A stretch of 64,000 nucleotides of DNA, from the NCBI RefSeq assembly GCF_009755665.1, contig NZ_CP046622.1:496001-560000 (forward strand). The letters are read 5' to 3'. The notes beneath the pieces were generated by a model. It was given only the letters and a program-made list of their open reading frames with translations, ran no database searches and was not told where the DNA came from. This document shows, piece after piece, positions 18,645 through 27,234 of this stretch (position 1 is its first letter; each line of letters opens with the position of its first letter). Both the position numbers and the translations under genes were made by a program. Origin of the DNA: Variovorax paradoxus. GTDB lineage: Bacteria > Pseudomonadota > Gammaproteobacteria > Burkholderiales > Burkholderiaceae_C.

Positions 18645-19412
18645 TCAGTGCCCGAAGCGTTGCCCGTCCACAAACACGTGCAGCTCGCCCGGCACAAAAG
18701 GCGTCCAGCTCTCGTTGCTCGTGAGCGGCGCGGTCACCACCACGGCCACGCGGTCGTTGGGCGTGGTGTGCCGCGCAAAGTCGATCTCGAGGTCTTCGTC
18801 CGCGAGCTGCGCGGTCACGAAGGGATGGCGCCGTTCCACGTACCAGAGGTTGGTGGAGGCATGCGCCCAGAGCGCCTGGCCGTTCGAGAGCATGAAGTTG
18901 AAGGTGCCGTGGCGCGCGAGCTGCGGCGCCAGTTCGCGCAGCGTGAGCGTGAGCTCCTCGATGCTCGGCACGCCCGCATGCGACTTGGCCAGCTCCTGCA
19001 TGAGCCAGCAGAAGGCGTGTTCGCTGTCGGTGTTGCCCACGGGATGAAAGTTGCCGTGCAGGCGCGGGCGAAAGTCCTTCAGGTCGCCGTTGTGGGCAAA
19101 CACCCAGTAGCGGCCCCACAGTTCGCGAACGAAAGGGTGGCAGTTCTGCAGGTTGATGGCGCCCTGCGTGGCCTTGCGGATGTGCGCAATGACGTTGCGG
19201 CTCTGGATCGGGTAGCGCCGGATCAGCTCGGCCACGGGCGATTCGCTCGCGGGCATGTGATCGACGAAGTGGCGCAGCCCCCGGTCCTCGAAGAAGGCGA
19301 TGCCCCAGCCGTCGGCGTGATGGTCGGTGCGGCCGCCGCGCTGGGCAAAGCCCGTAAAGCTGAAGGTCACGTCCGTGGGCGTGTTGCAGTTCATTCCAAG
19401 CAGTTGGCACAT
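18645..19412 (-). CDS. Class II glutamine amidotransferase (YafJ-like)
   Basis: The 255-residue product starts MCQLLGMNCNTPTDVTFSF; Cys2, exposed after Met removal, is the N-terminal nucleophile of Ntn-type glutaminases. HADGWGIAFFED (about 32-43), RKATQGAINLQNCHPF and FAHNGDLKDF are the family's glutamine-site motifs. It has only the glutaminase domain, with no synthetase partner fused. Relatives of this size are widespread and mostly uncharacterised; some act in ergothioneine or gamma-glutamyl hydrolysis, so no precise function is claimed. It appears monocistronic. Confidence 0.88.
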   Translation of the reverse strand: MCQLLGMNCNTPTDVTFSFTGFAQRGGRTDHHADGWGIAFFEDRGLRHFVDHMPASESPVAELIRRYPIQSRNVIAHIRKATQGAINLQNCHPFVRELWGRYWVFAHNGDLKDFRPRLHGNFHPVGNTDSEHAFCWLMQELAKSHAGVPSIEELTLTLRELAPQLARHGTFNFMLSNGQALWAHASTNLWYVERRHPFVTAQLADEDLEIDFARHTTPNDRVAVVVTAPLTSNESWTPFVPGELHVFVDGQRFGH

Positions 19413-19462
19413 GGCGCTATTAAAGCGCGAGCGCAGCCGCCGCGGACGAACCCGCCCAACGC

Positions 19463-20602
19463 TCAGCGAACGAAGCGGCCTTCAGGCGTGACGCGCACCA
19501 TTTCGATGAAGCGCGAGCCGGTGGTGGCGCCGGTCGAAAAGTCGATGTCCATGCCGGCCAGGCGCAGCTTGAGCGCGCGCAGCGTGGCGTGCAGGCGGGC
19601 GCGCGTCAGGTCGCGGCCGGTGCGCTTGATCGCCTCGATCATCACCAGCCCGTTCAGGTAGCCCTCGAAGCTGCCGTAGCCCACCGGCACCTGGGCGCGC
19701 TCGGCCAGGCGGCGGTAGTCGCGCGTGACGGCCTCCACCTCGCCCCAGGGGTAGGGCGTGACCTGCGAAATGGCCAGCCCGCCCGCCTGCAGCGGAACCA
19801 CCTTGGCCGTGACTTCGCCCGAGACGACCGACATGCCGTAGAACATCGGCTTGCTGCCGGCGGCATACATGGCCTTGATCACCTCGCCGGTCACCGTGCC
19901 GGCCAGGTACATCAGCACGGCCTGGGGTTGGCTGTCGGCAAGCGTCTTGCCCGCGGCGGCCGAGGTCGAGCCGTCGCCCTTCACCGCCACCACCACCGTG
20001 GGCGTCTGCTTGTGGGTGGCCATGGCCGCCTCGATCAGCTTGACCGCCTCGAGGCCGCCGGGGTTGTCCAGGTGGGCGATCGCGATCTTGCTCACGCCAA
20101 TGGTCGACAGGTGCTCGACCAGTGCTTGCGCCTCGCGGGCGTTGCTGGCGCGCACGAAGTAGGCCGAGCCTGCCACGCGCTCGCGGGCGCTGTCGCCCAC
20201 GCCGTAGCCGCCCACGCTGGGCGCGCCGCTTTGCTGCAGCAGCTTGGCCGCAGCGGACGTGGTGCCCGAGCCCACGCAGCCGAAGAAGGCGAACACGCGG
20301 TGGTCGTTCAGCAGCTTGCCGTAGTTTTCGAGCGCTTTTTCGGGCTTCAGCTCGTCGTCCAGCGCCACCAGCTTGATCTTGCGCCCCCCCACGCCGCCTT
20401 GTTCGTTGGCGGCATCGAAGGCCAGCGCAGCGCCGTTGTGCACGACCTTGATCTGCGAACCGAGCGGCCCGCTCAGCACGGCCGAGCTGCCGAGCAGGAT
20501 CTCGGTGTCGGTCACGCCCATCTCGGCGGCGTGCGCCGATGAGAGGCGGGCCAGGCCCGCGGCGAAAACCGCCGATGAGGCGACAAAACTTCTGCGCTGC
20601 AT
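19463..20602 (-). CDS. ABC transporter substrate-binding protein, branched-chain amino-acid (LivK) type
   Basis: The product is 379 residues with an N-terminal export signal (MQRRSFVASSAVFAAGLARL; an RR pair precedes the hydrophobic core) and the type I periplasmic-binding fold of the Leu/Ile/Val family. TDTEILLGSSAVLSGPLG near residues 32-50 is the typical start of the mature domain. These proteins bind amino acids, amides, urea or aromatic acids. No permease or ATPase genes are adjacent. The start at ATG 20602 is preferred to the GTG at 20611 because GGGTGA lies about 6 bases upstream. Ligand unknown. Confidence 0.85.
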   Translation of the reverse strand: MQRRSFVASSAVFAAGLARLSSAHAAEMGVTDTEILLGSSAVLSGPLGSQIKVVHNGAALAFDAANEQGGVGGRKIKLVALDDELKPEKALENYGKLLNDHRVFAFFGCVGSGTTSAAAKLLQQSGAPSVGGYGVGDSARERVAGSAYFVRASNAREAQALVEHLSTIGVSKIAIAHLDNPGGLEAVKLIEAAMATHKQTPTVVVAVKGDGSTSAAAGKTLADSQPQAVLMYLAGTVTGEVIKAMYAAGSKPMFYGMSVVSGEVTAKVVPLQAGGLAISQVTPYPWGEVEAVTRDYRRLAERAQVPVGYGSFEGYLNGLVMIEAIKRTGRDLTRARLHATLRALKLRLAGMDIDFSTGATTGSRFIEMVRVTPEGRFVR

Positions 20603-20610
20603 GTAGATCA

Positions 20611-20655
20611 CCCGTCTAAATTAACTAACAAGTATTAACAATTAGAAACGACGGG
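20611..20655. promoter_or_regulatory. AT-rich inverted-repeat region upstream of the ABC binding protein
   Basis: CCCGTC (20611-20616) and GACGGG (20650-20655) flank a strikingly AT-rich 33-bp core in otherwise GC-rich DNA. On the minus strand the core holds two TTGTTA hexamers 10 bp apart. It probably includes the promoter and operator of the 19463-20602 gene. Confidence 0.4.
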
Positions 20656-20675
20656 AATGAATGTCTACTAAGTGA

Positions 20676-22208
20676 TTACCCTTCCTGTTGCGCCGGTTGA
20701 CGCAACTGCCAAGCGGCACAAATGGCTATTGCGCACAGCGCCGCCAGCATCAGAAACACCTCGTCGAAAGCCGCCAGCCGCGCCGCGCTGCTCGTCGGGT
20801 TGGCGAGCGAATCGCCGTGCGCCGCCAGCCGCCACTCGAGCACGATGGCGCACAGGCTTACGCCGGCCGCACCGCCCAGCATGCGCAAGAAGTTGATGGC
20901 GCTGGCACCCTGCGGGATCAGCGGCTTGGCCAGTGGCCGCATCGAACCCAGGTTGAGCGAAGGCAGGATGAAGCCCAGCCCGATGCGCCCGATGATGGCA
21001 AATGCCACCAGGAGCCACAGGGCGCTGTCGAGCCTCAGCACCACCATCAGCGCGAAGGAGGCCGCCAGCAGCGCCAGCCCGATGCTCACCAGCAGCCATG
21101 TCGGCTGCCGGTCGGCCAAGCGGCCCACGCCCGCAATGGCCACGGCCAGCACGATGCCCGCCGGCAGCAGGATGGTGCCGACGTGCGAGGCCGACAGCTG
21201 CAGCCCCACCTGCATGTACACGGGCAGCAGGTAGGTCGAGCCGAACAGCGCCGTGCCGTAGATGAAGGCGACCACGCTGCCCATGGCGAACTGGCGGTAC
21301 TGGAAGAGGCCCAGGTTCATCAGCGGCGTGCCGCCCGAGGACGCGAACCGGCGCTGCCACCAGATGAAGCCTGCAAAGGCCGCCAGCGCACCGCTCAGCA
21401 GCAGGGCGGCCTCGATGGGCGAGTCGCCGCGCAGCTCGACCAGCCCGTTCAGCAGGCAGAGCGTGCCTGCCGTGCCCAGTGCCAGGCCCCGCCAGTCGAG
21501 CCCGCTGCCGCGCGAGGCCGCCACGCCGCCCGGCGCCGTGGTGGGCACGAACTTGTAGGCCAGCCAGAGCGAGGCCAGGCAGAACGGCACCACCATGAAG
21601 AAGATCGAGCGCCAGCCGAACAGGTCGACCAGCACCCCGCCGATGCTCGGCCCGATGGCCGGTGCCAGCACCACGCCCATGCCGAAGATGCCGCTGGCGC
21701 GCCCCTGCTCGTGCGGCTCGAAGGCGCGCAGGATGATGATGGCCGGAATGGGCTGCACCACGCCGGCCGCAAGCCCTTCGGCCACGCGCGCCAGCAGCAC
21801 CAGCGTGAAGTTGTTGGCCAGCCCGCCCGCCACGCCGCCCGCGAGCAGCAGCACCATGGTGCCGACGTAGGTGCGCCTGTAGCCGTAGCGCGACAGCAGC
21901 CACGGCGTGGTGAGCATCGAGACGGTCATGGCCACCATGAAGCCCGAACTCACCCATTGCGCCCGCTCCTGGCCCAGCGAGAAGTGGTGGCTCATGCCCG
22001 GGATCGCCACGTTGACGATGGTCGATGACATGATCGATGCCATCACGCCGACCATGACCGAGACCAGCAGGTACCAGCGGTAGCGCGGGCCGTAGCGTTC
22101 GCGCATGGTGCCGAGGGTGGGCGGGGCCGGCGGTGCGGCTTCGGGCGGGGAGTGGGCATCGTGAGGCGACGGCCCGGCTTGGATGCGGGTCTGTCGTCCT
22201 ACAAGCAT
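20676..22208 (-). CDS. MFS transporter, DHA2 (EmrB/QacA, 14-helix) family
   Basis: The 510-residue product has about 14 hydrophobic segments. Family motifs are ASIMSSTIVNVAIPGM (motif D1-like, about 49-64), AQWVSSGFMVAMTVSMLTTPWLL, and the antiporter motif C in helix 5, GVVLAPAIGPSIGGVLVD. These proteins usually export drugs or other hydrophobic molecules in exchange for protons. The start at 22208 is uncertain; ATG 22106 (MRERYGPRYRWYLL) begins at the first helix and is also plausible, while the longer frame to 22340 would run into the divergent peptidase gene. No EmrA-type partner is next to it, so the pump's outer-membrane link, if any, is elsewhere. Confidence 0.88.
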   Translation of the reverse strand: MLVGRQTRIQAGPSPHDAHSPPEAAPPAPPTLGTMRERYGPRYRWYLLVSVMVGVMASIMSSTIVNVAIPGMSHHFSLGQERAQWVSSGFMVAMTVSMLTTPWLLSRYGYRRTYVGTMVLLLAGGVAGGLANNFTLVLLARVAEGLAAGVVQPIPAIIILRAFEPHEQGRASGIFGMGVVLAPAIGPSIGGVLVDLFGWRSIFFMVVPFCLASLWLAYKFVPTTAPGGVAASRGSGLDWRGLALGTAGTLCLLNGLVELRGDSPIEAALLLSGALAAFAGFIWWQRRFASSGGTPLMNLGLFQYRQFAMGSVVAFIYGTALFGSTYLLPVYMQVGLQLSASHVGTILLPAGIVLAVAIAGVGRLADRQPTWLLVSIGLALLAASFALMVVLRLDSALWLLVAFAIIGRIGLGFILPSLNLGSMRPLAKPLIPQGASAINFLRMLGGAAGVSLCAIVLEWRLAAHGDSLANPTSSAARLAAFDEVFLMLAALCAIAICAAWQLRQPAQQEG

Positions 22209-22295
22209 ATCGGTCTTTGCGCGAATGGGCGCCGATGGAACGGCACGCACAATGCACGTGCTGTCCGCACTGCTTTCGAGAAAACAAAAAACGAC

Positions 22296-23690
22296 ATGGC
22301 CCCCCAATCCGATCAACCTGCCGTCCAACCCGGCGACCAAGCCGGTGCAGCTGATTCGCAGACGCCGCCCGCTGCGCCCAACCTCGCGGCCGAACTGGCC
22401 GCGCCCACCGTAAGCCGCGCCTACCGCTGCCAGTGCGGCCGGCCGGTGTTCCTGCGCAACAGCCAGTGCCTGGCCTGCGGCACGCCGCTCGGATACGTGA
22501 TCGATCGGCTCGGCGTGGTGCCGCTCGCGCCCGTCGAAGAGGCCGGTGAAATCGAGCCGGCAGCGGAGGGCGAGCGCCCCGCGCCCGATACCTTCACGGT
22601 GTTCGGCAATCCGGACGGCAAGAGATACCGCCGCTGCGCCAACCTCATGACGGCAGCCAGCTGCAACTGGATGGTGCCGGCCCCGCGCGAGGGCGACGAC
22701 CCTTCGTTCAACACCGACGGCCTGGCGCCGGGCTTCTGCCTGGCATGCAGCGTCAACCGCACCATTCCAGACCTTTCGGTGGAAAGCAACGGCGAGCTAT
22801 GGCGCAAGCTCGAGCATGCGAAGCGTCGGCTCATCTCGCAGCTGCTGGCGCTCGGGCTGCCGGTGGTGAGCCGCCACGCCGATCCGGCGCACGGCCTCGC
22901 GTTCGACTTCTTGAGCAACATGCCGGGCAGCCCGCATGTGATGACAGGCCACGAGCACGGCGTGATCACCCTCAACGCAGAAGAGGCCGAAGATGCCGTG
23001 CGCGAACGCATCCGCGCCGAAATGCGCGAGCCCTACCGAACGCTGCTCGGGCACTTTCGCCATGAAATCGGCCACTACTACTGGGACCTGCTGGTGCAGC
23101 CCACGCAATGGCTCGACGAGTTTCGCGCGCTCTTCGGCGACGAGCGCGCCGACTACACCGCGGCACTCCAGCGGCATTACGAACAGGGGCCGCCGCCCGA
23201 CTGGTCGATTCACTTCGTGAGCAGCTACGCGAGCATGCATCCGTGGGAAGACTGGGCCGAAACCTGGGCCCACTACCTGCACATGGCCGACACCACCGAC
23301 ACGGCCATGAGCTTCGGCGTGGACGCCACCAACGTCGAACTTGCGAGCGACCTGTTCACGCTCGAAGACCTGTGGCGGCCGGAGCATCCCGGCGCCGCCA
23401 AGTTTCTGGATTTTCTGAACGGCTGGGTGCTGCTCACCAATGTGCTGAACGAGCTGTCGCGCAGCATGGGGCAGCCTGATTACTACCCCTTCGTGCTGCC
23501 GCGCGCCGCCGTGGGCAAGCTGCAGTTCATCCACTGCGTGGTGACCGAGCAGCGCGACCGCGCCTCGTCCACAGCGGCTGCGCCGACTGTGCCGCAGCCG
23601 GAGGAGTCGCAGCCTGCCGCGCCGGCGAACGAACCGGCAGCCGAGCAGTCACAGGCGCAAAGCCAGCAGCAGAACTCAGCGCAGTTCTAA
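22296..23690 (+). CDS. Zinc-ribbon metallopeptidase of the Mx (COG4307-type) family
   Basis: The product is 464 residues. An N-terminal zinc ribbon has Cys at 45, 47, 58 and 61 (CQCGRP ... CLACGTPLGY). A second Cys-rich module follows (YRRCANLMTAASCNW, then FCLACSVNRTIPDLS). The catalytic HEIGH motif is at 256-260, and HPWEDWAETWAHYLHM downstream offers the third zinc ligand. There is no signal peptide, so it is probably cytoplasmic. The last about 55 residues are low-complexity Pro/Ala/Gln/Glu. Family substrates are unknown. The start ATG 22296 is 87 bp from the divergent MFS gene. Confidence 0.85.
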   Translation: MAPQSDQPAVQPGDQAGAADSQTPPAAPNLAAELAAPTVSRAYRCQCGRPVFLRNSQCLACGTPLGYVIDRLGVVPLAPVEEAGEIEPAAEGERPAPDTFTVFGNPDGKRYRRCANLMTAASCNWMVPAPREGDDPSFNTDGLAPGFCLACSVNRTIPDLSVESNGELWRKLEHAKRRLISQLLALGLPVVSRHADPAHGLAFDFLSNMPGSPHVMTGHEHGVITLNAEEAEDAVRERIRAEMREPYRTLLGHFRHEIGHYYWDLLVQPTQWLDEFRALFGDERADYTAALQRHYEQGPPPDWSIHFVSSYASMHPWEDWAETWAHYLHMADTTDTAMSFGVDATNVELASDLFTLEDLWRPEHPGAAKFLDFLNGWVLLTNVLNELSRSMGQPDYYPFVLPRAAVGKLQFIHCVVTEQRDRASSTAAAPTVPQPEESQPAAPANEPAAEQSQAQSQQQNSAQF

Positions 23691-23714
23691 AAGGCCGGCA
23701 AGGCCCCTGGGAGC

Positions 23715-23939
23715 CTAGGATTCGACAGGCGTGCCTGCGGCGCAGCGCGCGCAGATGCAGGCCTTGCCGCGCATTTCCCGCGGCACCGCCGCCAGCGGTG
23801 CATTCCGAAAATCCGCCGCCATGCACCAGCAGGGCGATTGCGGCTCGCCGGTTTCGCGCGCAACTTCCATCGCGCAGCGATTCTGTTCGCCGCAGAGCGG
23901 GCAGCGCGTGGCGTCGATCGTGTCCAGTACAGCAGCCAT
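23715..23939 (-). CDS. Cysteine-rich CWC family mini-protein
   Basis: The 74-residue product has eight Cys at 13, 16, 22, 37, 39, 61, 63 and 66 and the signature CWC at 37-39. The CxxC...C and CxCxxC groupings suggest one or two bound zinc ions. The family has no established function. ATG 23939 is the start; the frame continues upstream only inside the phosphofructokinase gene. It begins 5 bp after that gene's stop, so the two are co-transcribed, which hints at a link to PPi-phosphofructokinase or simply to its transcript. Confidence 0.8.
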   Translation of the reverse strand: MAAVLDTIDATRCPLCGEQNRCAMEVARETGEPQSPCWCMAADFRNAPLAAVPREMRGKACICARCAAGTPVES

Positions 23940-23944
23940 GGCCG

Positions 23945-25201
23945 TCAGGCGAGCTCGAAGGCCGGCAGCTTCTTCGCCACGGCCACATTCCGGAGCGTTG
24001 CGTACACCGGCAGGCCGTTGCGGTAGGCGGGGTAATCCTCGCCCTCGATCAACGGCAGCAGGTAAAGCCTGCACTTGTCGGTAATGCCGTAGCCGTCTTC
24101 CGAAATGAAGTCGCGCGGCATCGGCTTTTCGACATTCGCCACCGCATCGAGCGGTGCGCTGCCGATGCGATAGGTGTAGGGCGCGTCAGAGGTACGCTCG
24201 ATGGTCGGCATGACCGCGTTGTGGCCTTCCAGCGCGAGCTCGACCGCGCGCTGCCCCAGCTCGTAGGCCTGCCGAACGTCGGTGGCCGAGGCAATGTGCC
24301 GCGCCGCGCGCTGCAGGTAGTCGGCCACGGCCCAGTGGAACTTGTGGCCCAGCGCATCCTTGACCATTTGCGCCACCACCGGTGCCGCACCGCCGAGCTG
24401 CGCATGGCCGAACGCATCGCGCGTGCCTTGCTCGGCCAGGAAGGTACCGTCGGGGTAGTGGCAGCCTTCGGACACCACCACCGAGCAGTAGCCGTGCTGC
24501 TTCACCAGTTCGTCCACCCGCGCGATGAAGCGTTCCTTGTCGAATTCGATCTCGGGGAACAGCACCACCACCGGAATGCCGTGGTCCGCCGCGAGCCCGC
24601 CTGCCGCCGCAATCCAGCCTGCATGGCGCCCCATCACCTCGAGCACGAACACCTTGGTGGAGGTGGCCGCCATCGAACGCACGTCGAACGAGGCTTCGAG
24701 CGTCGACACCGCCACGTACTTGGCCACCGAACCGAAGCCCGGGCAGCAGTCGGTCAGCGGCAGGTCGTTGTCGATGGTCTTGGGTACATGAATGGCCTGC
24801 AGCGGGTAACCGAGCGACTGCGACAGCTGGCTCACCTTGAAGCAGGTGTCGGCCGAATCGCCGCCGCCGTTGTAGAAGAAGTAGCCGATGCCGTGCGCCT
24901 TGAACACCTCGATGAGCCGCTCGTACTCGCGCCGGTTCTTCTCGAGCGACTTGAGCTTGTAGCGGCACGAACCGAAGGCGCCCGAAGGCGTGGTGCGCAG
25001 CGCCGCAATCGCCTCGTCCGGTTCGGCGCCGGTGTCGATCAGCTCTTCGGTCAGCGCGCCGATGATGCCGTTGCGCCCGGCGTAGAGCTTGCCGATGCGG
25101 TCCGGGTGTTTTCGTGCCGTCTCGATCACGCCGCAGGCCGACGCATTGATGACCGAGGTGACGCCGCCCGACTGGGCGTAGAAGGCGTTGAGGATGGGCA
25201 T
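23945..25201 (-). CDS. pfp: PPi-dependent 6-phosphofructokinase
   Basis: The 418-residue product reversibly phosphorylates fructose 6-phosphate with pyrophosphate. The N-terminus MPILNAFYAQSGGVTSVINA contains the phosphofructokinase family start. GGGDS (112-116) carries Asp where ATP enzymes have Gly104, and PKTIDND (140-146) carries Lys where ATP enzymes have Gly; together these mark PPi use. MGRHAGW follows in the substrate site. Among PPi enzymes the GGGDS form, rather than GGDDS, resembles the Xanthomonas type. An upstream ATG at 25225 is less likely. It is expressed with the CWC gene 5 bp downstream. Being reversible, it can serve both glycolysis and gluconeogenesis. Confidence 0.9.
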   Translation of the reverse strand: MPILNAFYAQSGGVTSVINASACGVIETARKHPDRIGKLYAGRNGIIGALTEELIDTGAEPDEAIAALRTTPSGAFGSCRYKLKSLEKNRREYERLIEVFKAHGIGYFFYNGGGDSADTCFKVSQLSQSLGYPLQAIHVPKTIDNDLPLTDCCPGFGSVAKYVAVSTLEASFDVRSMAATSTKVFVLEVMGRHAGWIAAAGGLAADHGIPVVVLFPEIEFDKERFIARVDELVKQHGYCSVVVSEGCHYPDGTFLAEQGTRDAFGHAQLGGAAPVVAQMVKDALGHKFHWAVADYLQRAARHIASATDVRQAYELGQRAVELALEGHNAVMPTIERTSDAPYTYRIGSAPLDAVANVEKPMPRDFISEDGYGITDKCRLYLLPLIEGEDYPAYRNGLPVYATLRNVAVAKKLPAFELA

Positions 25202-25256
25202 GCGGCCATTCTCCCGCAGCCTCAAGCCAGACGCCAGTGTCTGGCTTCGGCAGGTT

Positions 25257-26420
25257 TCAGCGTCCGCCGAGTCCCATCGACCGCGTGATCACTTCCTTCA
25301 TGATCTCGTTGGTGCCGCCGTAAATGCGCTGCACCCGCGCATCGGCGTAGGCCCGCGTGATCGGGTACTCCCACATGAAGCCGTAGCCGCCGTGCAGCTG
25401 CACGCATTCGTCCATCACCTTGCACTGTAGGTCGGTGGTCCAGTACTTGGCCATGCTGGCGGTGGCGGTATCGAGCTTTTCGGCCATCAGCAGCTCGATA
25501 CATTTGTCGACGAACACCTGCGCCACCTGCACCTCGGTCTGCAGCTCGGCGAGGGTGTAGCGCGTGTTCTGGTAGTTGCCCACGGGCTGCCCGAACACCT
25601 TGCGCTCCTTCACGTAGGCCACGGTCTGGTCGATGGCAGCCTGCGAAGCCGCCACCGCGCCGATGGCAATCTGCAGCCGCTCCCAGGGCAGTTGTTCCAT
25701 CAGGCAAACGAAGCCGCGGTTCAGTTGCGCGGCGTCGCCGAGCAGTGCGTCTGCCGGCAGCCGCACGTCGTTGAAGAACAGCTCCGAAGTGTCCTGCGCC
25801 TTGAGCCCCAGCTTCTTGAGCCGCTTGCCTTTTTCGAAGCCCGCCATGCCGCGTTCGACCAGGAACAGGCTGGTGCCCTTCGCGCCCGCAGCCGGGTCGG
25901 TCTTGGCGACCACGATCACGAGGTCGGCATGCCAGCCGTTGGTGATGAAGGTCTTGCTGCCGTTGAGCAGGTAGCTGCCGTCAGGTTGCCGGATCGCGCT
26001 GGTCTTGACCGCCTGCAGGTCGCTGCCTGCGCCGGGCTCGCTCATGGCAATGGCGCCCACCATCTCGCCGCTCGCGAGCTTGGGCAGGTAGTGCTGCTTC
26101 TGCGCCTCGGTGCCATAGCGCAGGATGTACGGCGCCACGATCTCGCTGTGCAGCCCGAAGCCGATGCCCGTGAAGCCGCGCGCCCAGAGCTCCTCGAACT
26201 GGATCACCGAATAGAGCAGGTCGGCGCCGGCGCCGCCGTATTCCTCGGGCAGCGCCATGCAGAGAAAGCCGTTCTCGCCGGCCTTGGGCCACACGGCGCG
26301 GTCGACGTAGCCCTGTTCTTCCCACGCCTCGTGAAAGGGCGCGATCTCGTTGTCCATGAAGCGGCGGAAGCTGTCGCGAAACGCTTCGTGGTCGGCGCTG
26401 AAAAGCGTACGTTCGATCAT
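25257..26420 (-). CDS. Acyl-CoA dehydrogenase
   Basis: The 387-residue flavoenzyme introduces the first double bond of beta-oxidation, passing electrons to ETF. ALPEEYGGAGADLLYSV (about 56-72), AMSEPGAGSDLQAVKTSA (about 122-139) and the C-terminal QLHGGYGFMWEYPITRAYAD are acyl-CoA dehydrogenase signatures. The end reads RIYGGTNEIMKEV; YGG instead of YEG shows that the catalytic Glu is not at the medium-chain position but on an internal helix, as in isovaleryl and long-chain types. It is third in a thiolase-hydratase-dehydrogenase operon, 7 bp after the hydratase stop. Confidence 0.93.
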   Translation of the reverse strand: MIERTLFSADHEAFRDSFRRFMDNEIAPFHEAWEEQGYVDRAVWPKAGENGFLCMALPEEYGGAGADLLYSVIQFEELWARGFTGIGFGLHSEIVAPYILRYGTEAQKQHYLPKLASGEMVGAIAMSEPGAGSDLQAVKTSAIRQPDGSYLLNGSKTFITNGWHADLVIVVAKTDPAAGAKGTSLFLVERGMAGFEKGKRLKKLGLKAQDTSELFFNDVRLPADALLGDAAQLNRGFVCLMEQLPWERLQIAIGAVAASQAAIDQTVAYVKERKVFGQPVGNYQNTRYTLAELQTEVQVAQVFVDKCIELLMAEKLDTATASMAKYWTTDLQCKVMDECVQLHGGYGFMWEYPITRAYADARVQRIYGGTNEIMKEVITRSMGLGGR

Positions 26421-26427
26421 GGCTGCC

Positions 26428-27234
26428 TCAGCGCCCCGGGAATGTTGGCGGGCGCTTCTGCAGGAAGGCGCTCACGCCTTCTCGGAACGTTGGCCGGTCG
26501 ATCAGTTCGCGCTGGCGTTCGCTTTCGTAGTGCAGTTGTTCGGCCAGCGTGTGGCGCTCGGCGGCCTCGAAGGCGTCGCGCGCCTCCATGACCGCGTGGG
26601 CCGGCAGGCGGGCGAGGCGCTGCGCAATCGCGCGTGCTTCCTCGAGCAGCTGCTCGTCGTCGGCGCAGGCCCAGATCAGGCCCCACTGCACCGCGCGGCC
26701 GGCGCTCAGGCGCTCGTCGAGCAGTGCCATGCCCATGGCGCGCGCCCTGCCGGCGCGCCGCGGAATGGCCCAGGTGCAGCCCAGGTCGGGCACGATGCCG
26801 AGCTTGGGCAAGAAGGGCAGGTAGAAGTAGGCGCTGCGCGCCGCAATCGTCACGTCGGCCGCCAGTGCCAATCCGACACCCGCGCCCGCCGCGGCGCCGT
26901 TGACCGCGGCCACCACCGGCACAGGCAGCGTGCGCAGCGTTTCGATCAGCGGGTTGCTGAGCGACTGCATCCATTCGGCGGTCTGGTCGCCAAGCGACTT
27001 GCCTTCTTCGCCGGGCGTCATGGCGCTCAGGTCCGCGCCCACGCAAAAGGCCTTGCCGGCGCCGGTCAGGATCACCGCGCGTACTTCGCGGTCGTCGCGA
27101 ATGCGTTCCAGCGTGTCGCGCAGCTCGATCTGCAGTTCGCGCGCAATCGGGTTCAGCTTGGCCGGCAGGTTCAGAGTGAGCGTGGCGATGCCGTCGGCCA
27201 GTTCATGGAGAACGTAGGGTTGCTGCACAGTCAT
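26428..27234 (-). CDS. Enoyl-CoA hydratase/isomerase
   Basis: The product is 268 residues of crotonase fold. FCVGADLSAM (about 63-72) forms the first oxyanion-hole strand, and VAAVNGAAAGAGVGLALAAD (about 107-126) the second. The downstream FLPKLGIVPDLGCTW places Asp near the position where hydratases have the second Glu, so PaaG-like or isomerase activity is possible. The start ATG shares one base with the thiolase stop (TGATG). It carries out the hydration step between dehydrogenase and thiolase in this operon. Confidence 0.92.
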   Translation of the reverse strand: MTVQQPYVLHELADGIATLTLNLPAKLNPIARELQIELRDTLERIRDDREVRAVILTGAGKAFCVGADLSAMTPGEEGKSLGDQTAEWMQSLSNPLIETLRTLPVPVVAAVNGAAAGAGVGLALAADVTIAARSAYFYLPFLPKLGIVPDLGCTWAIPRRAGRARAMGMALLDERLSAGRAVQWGLIWACADDEQLLEEARAIAQRLARLPAHAVMEARDAFEAAERHTLAEQLHYESERQRELIDRPTFREGVSAFLQKRPPTFPGR

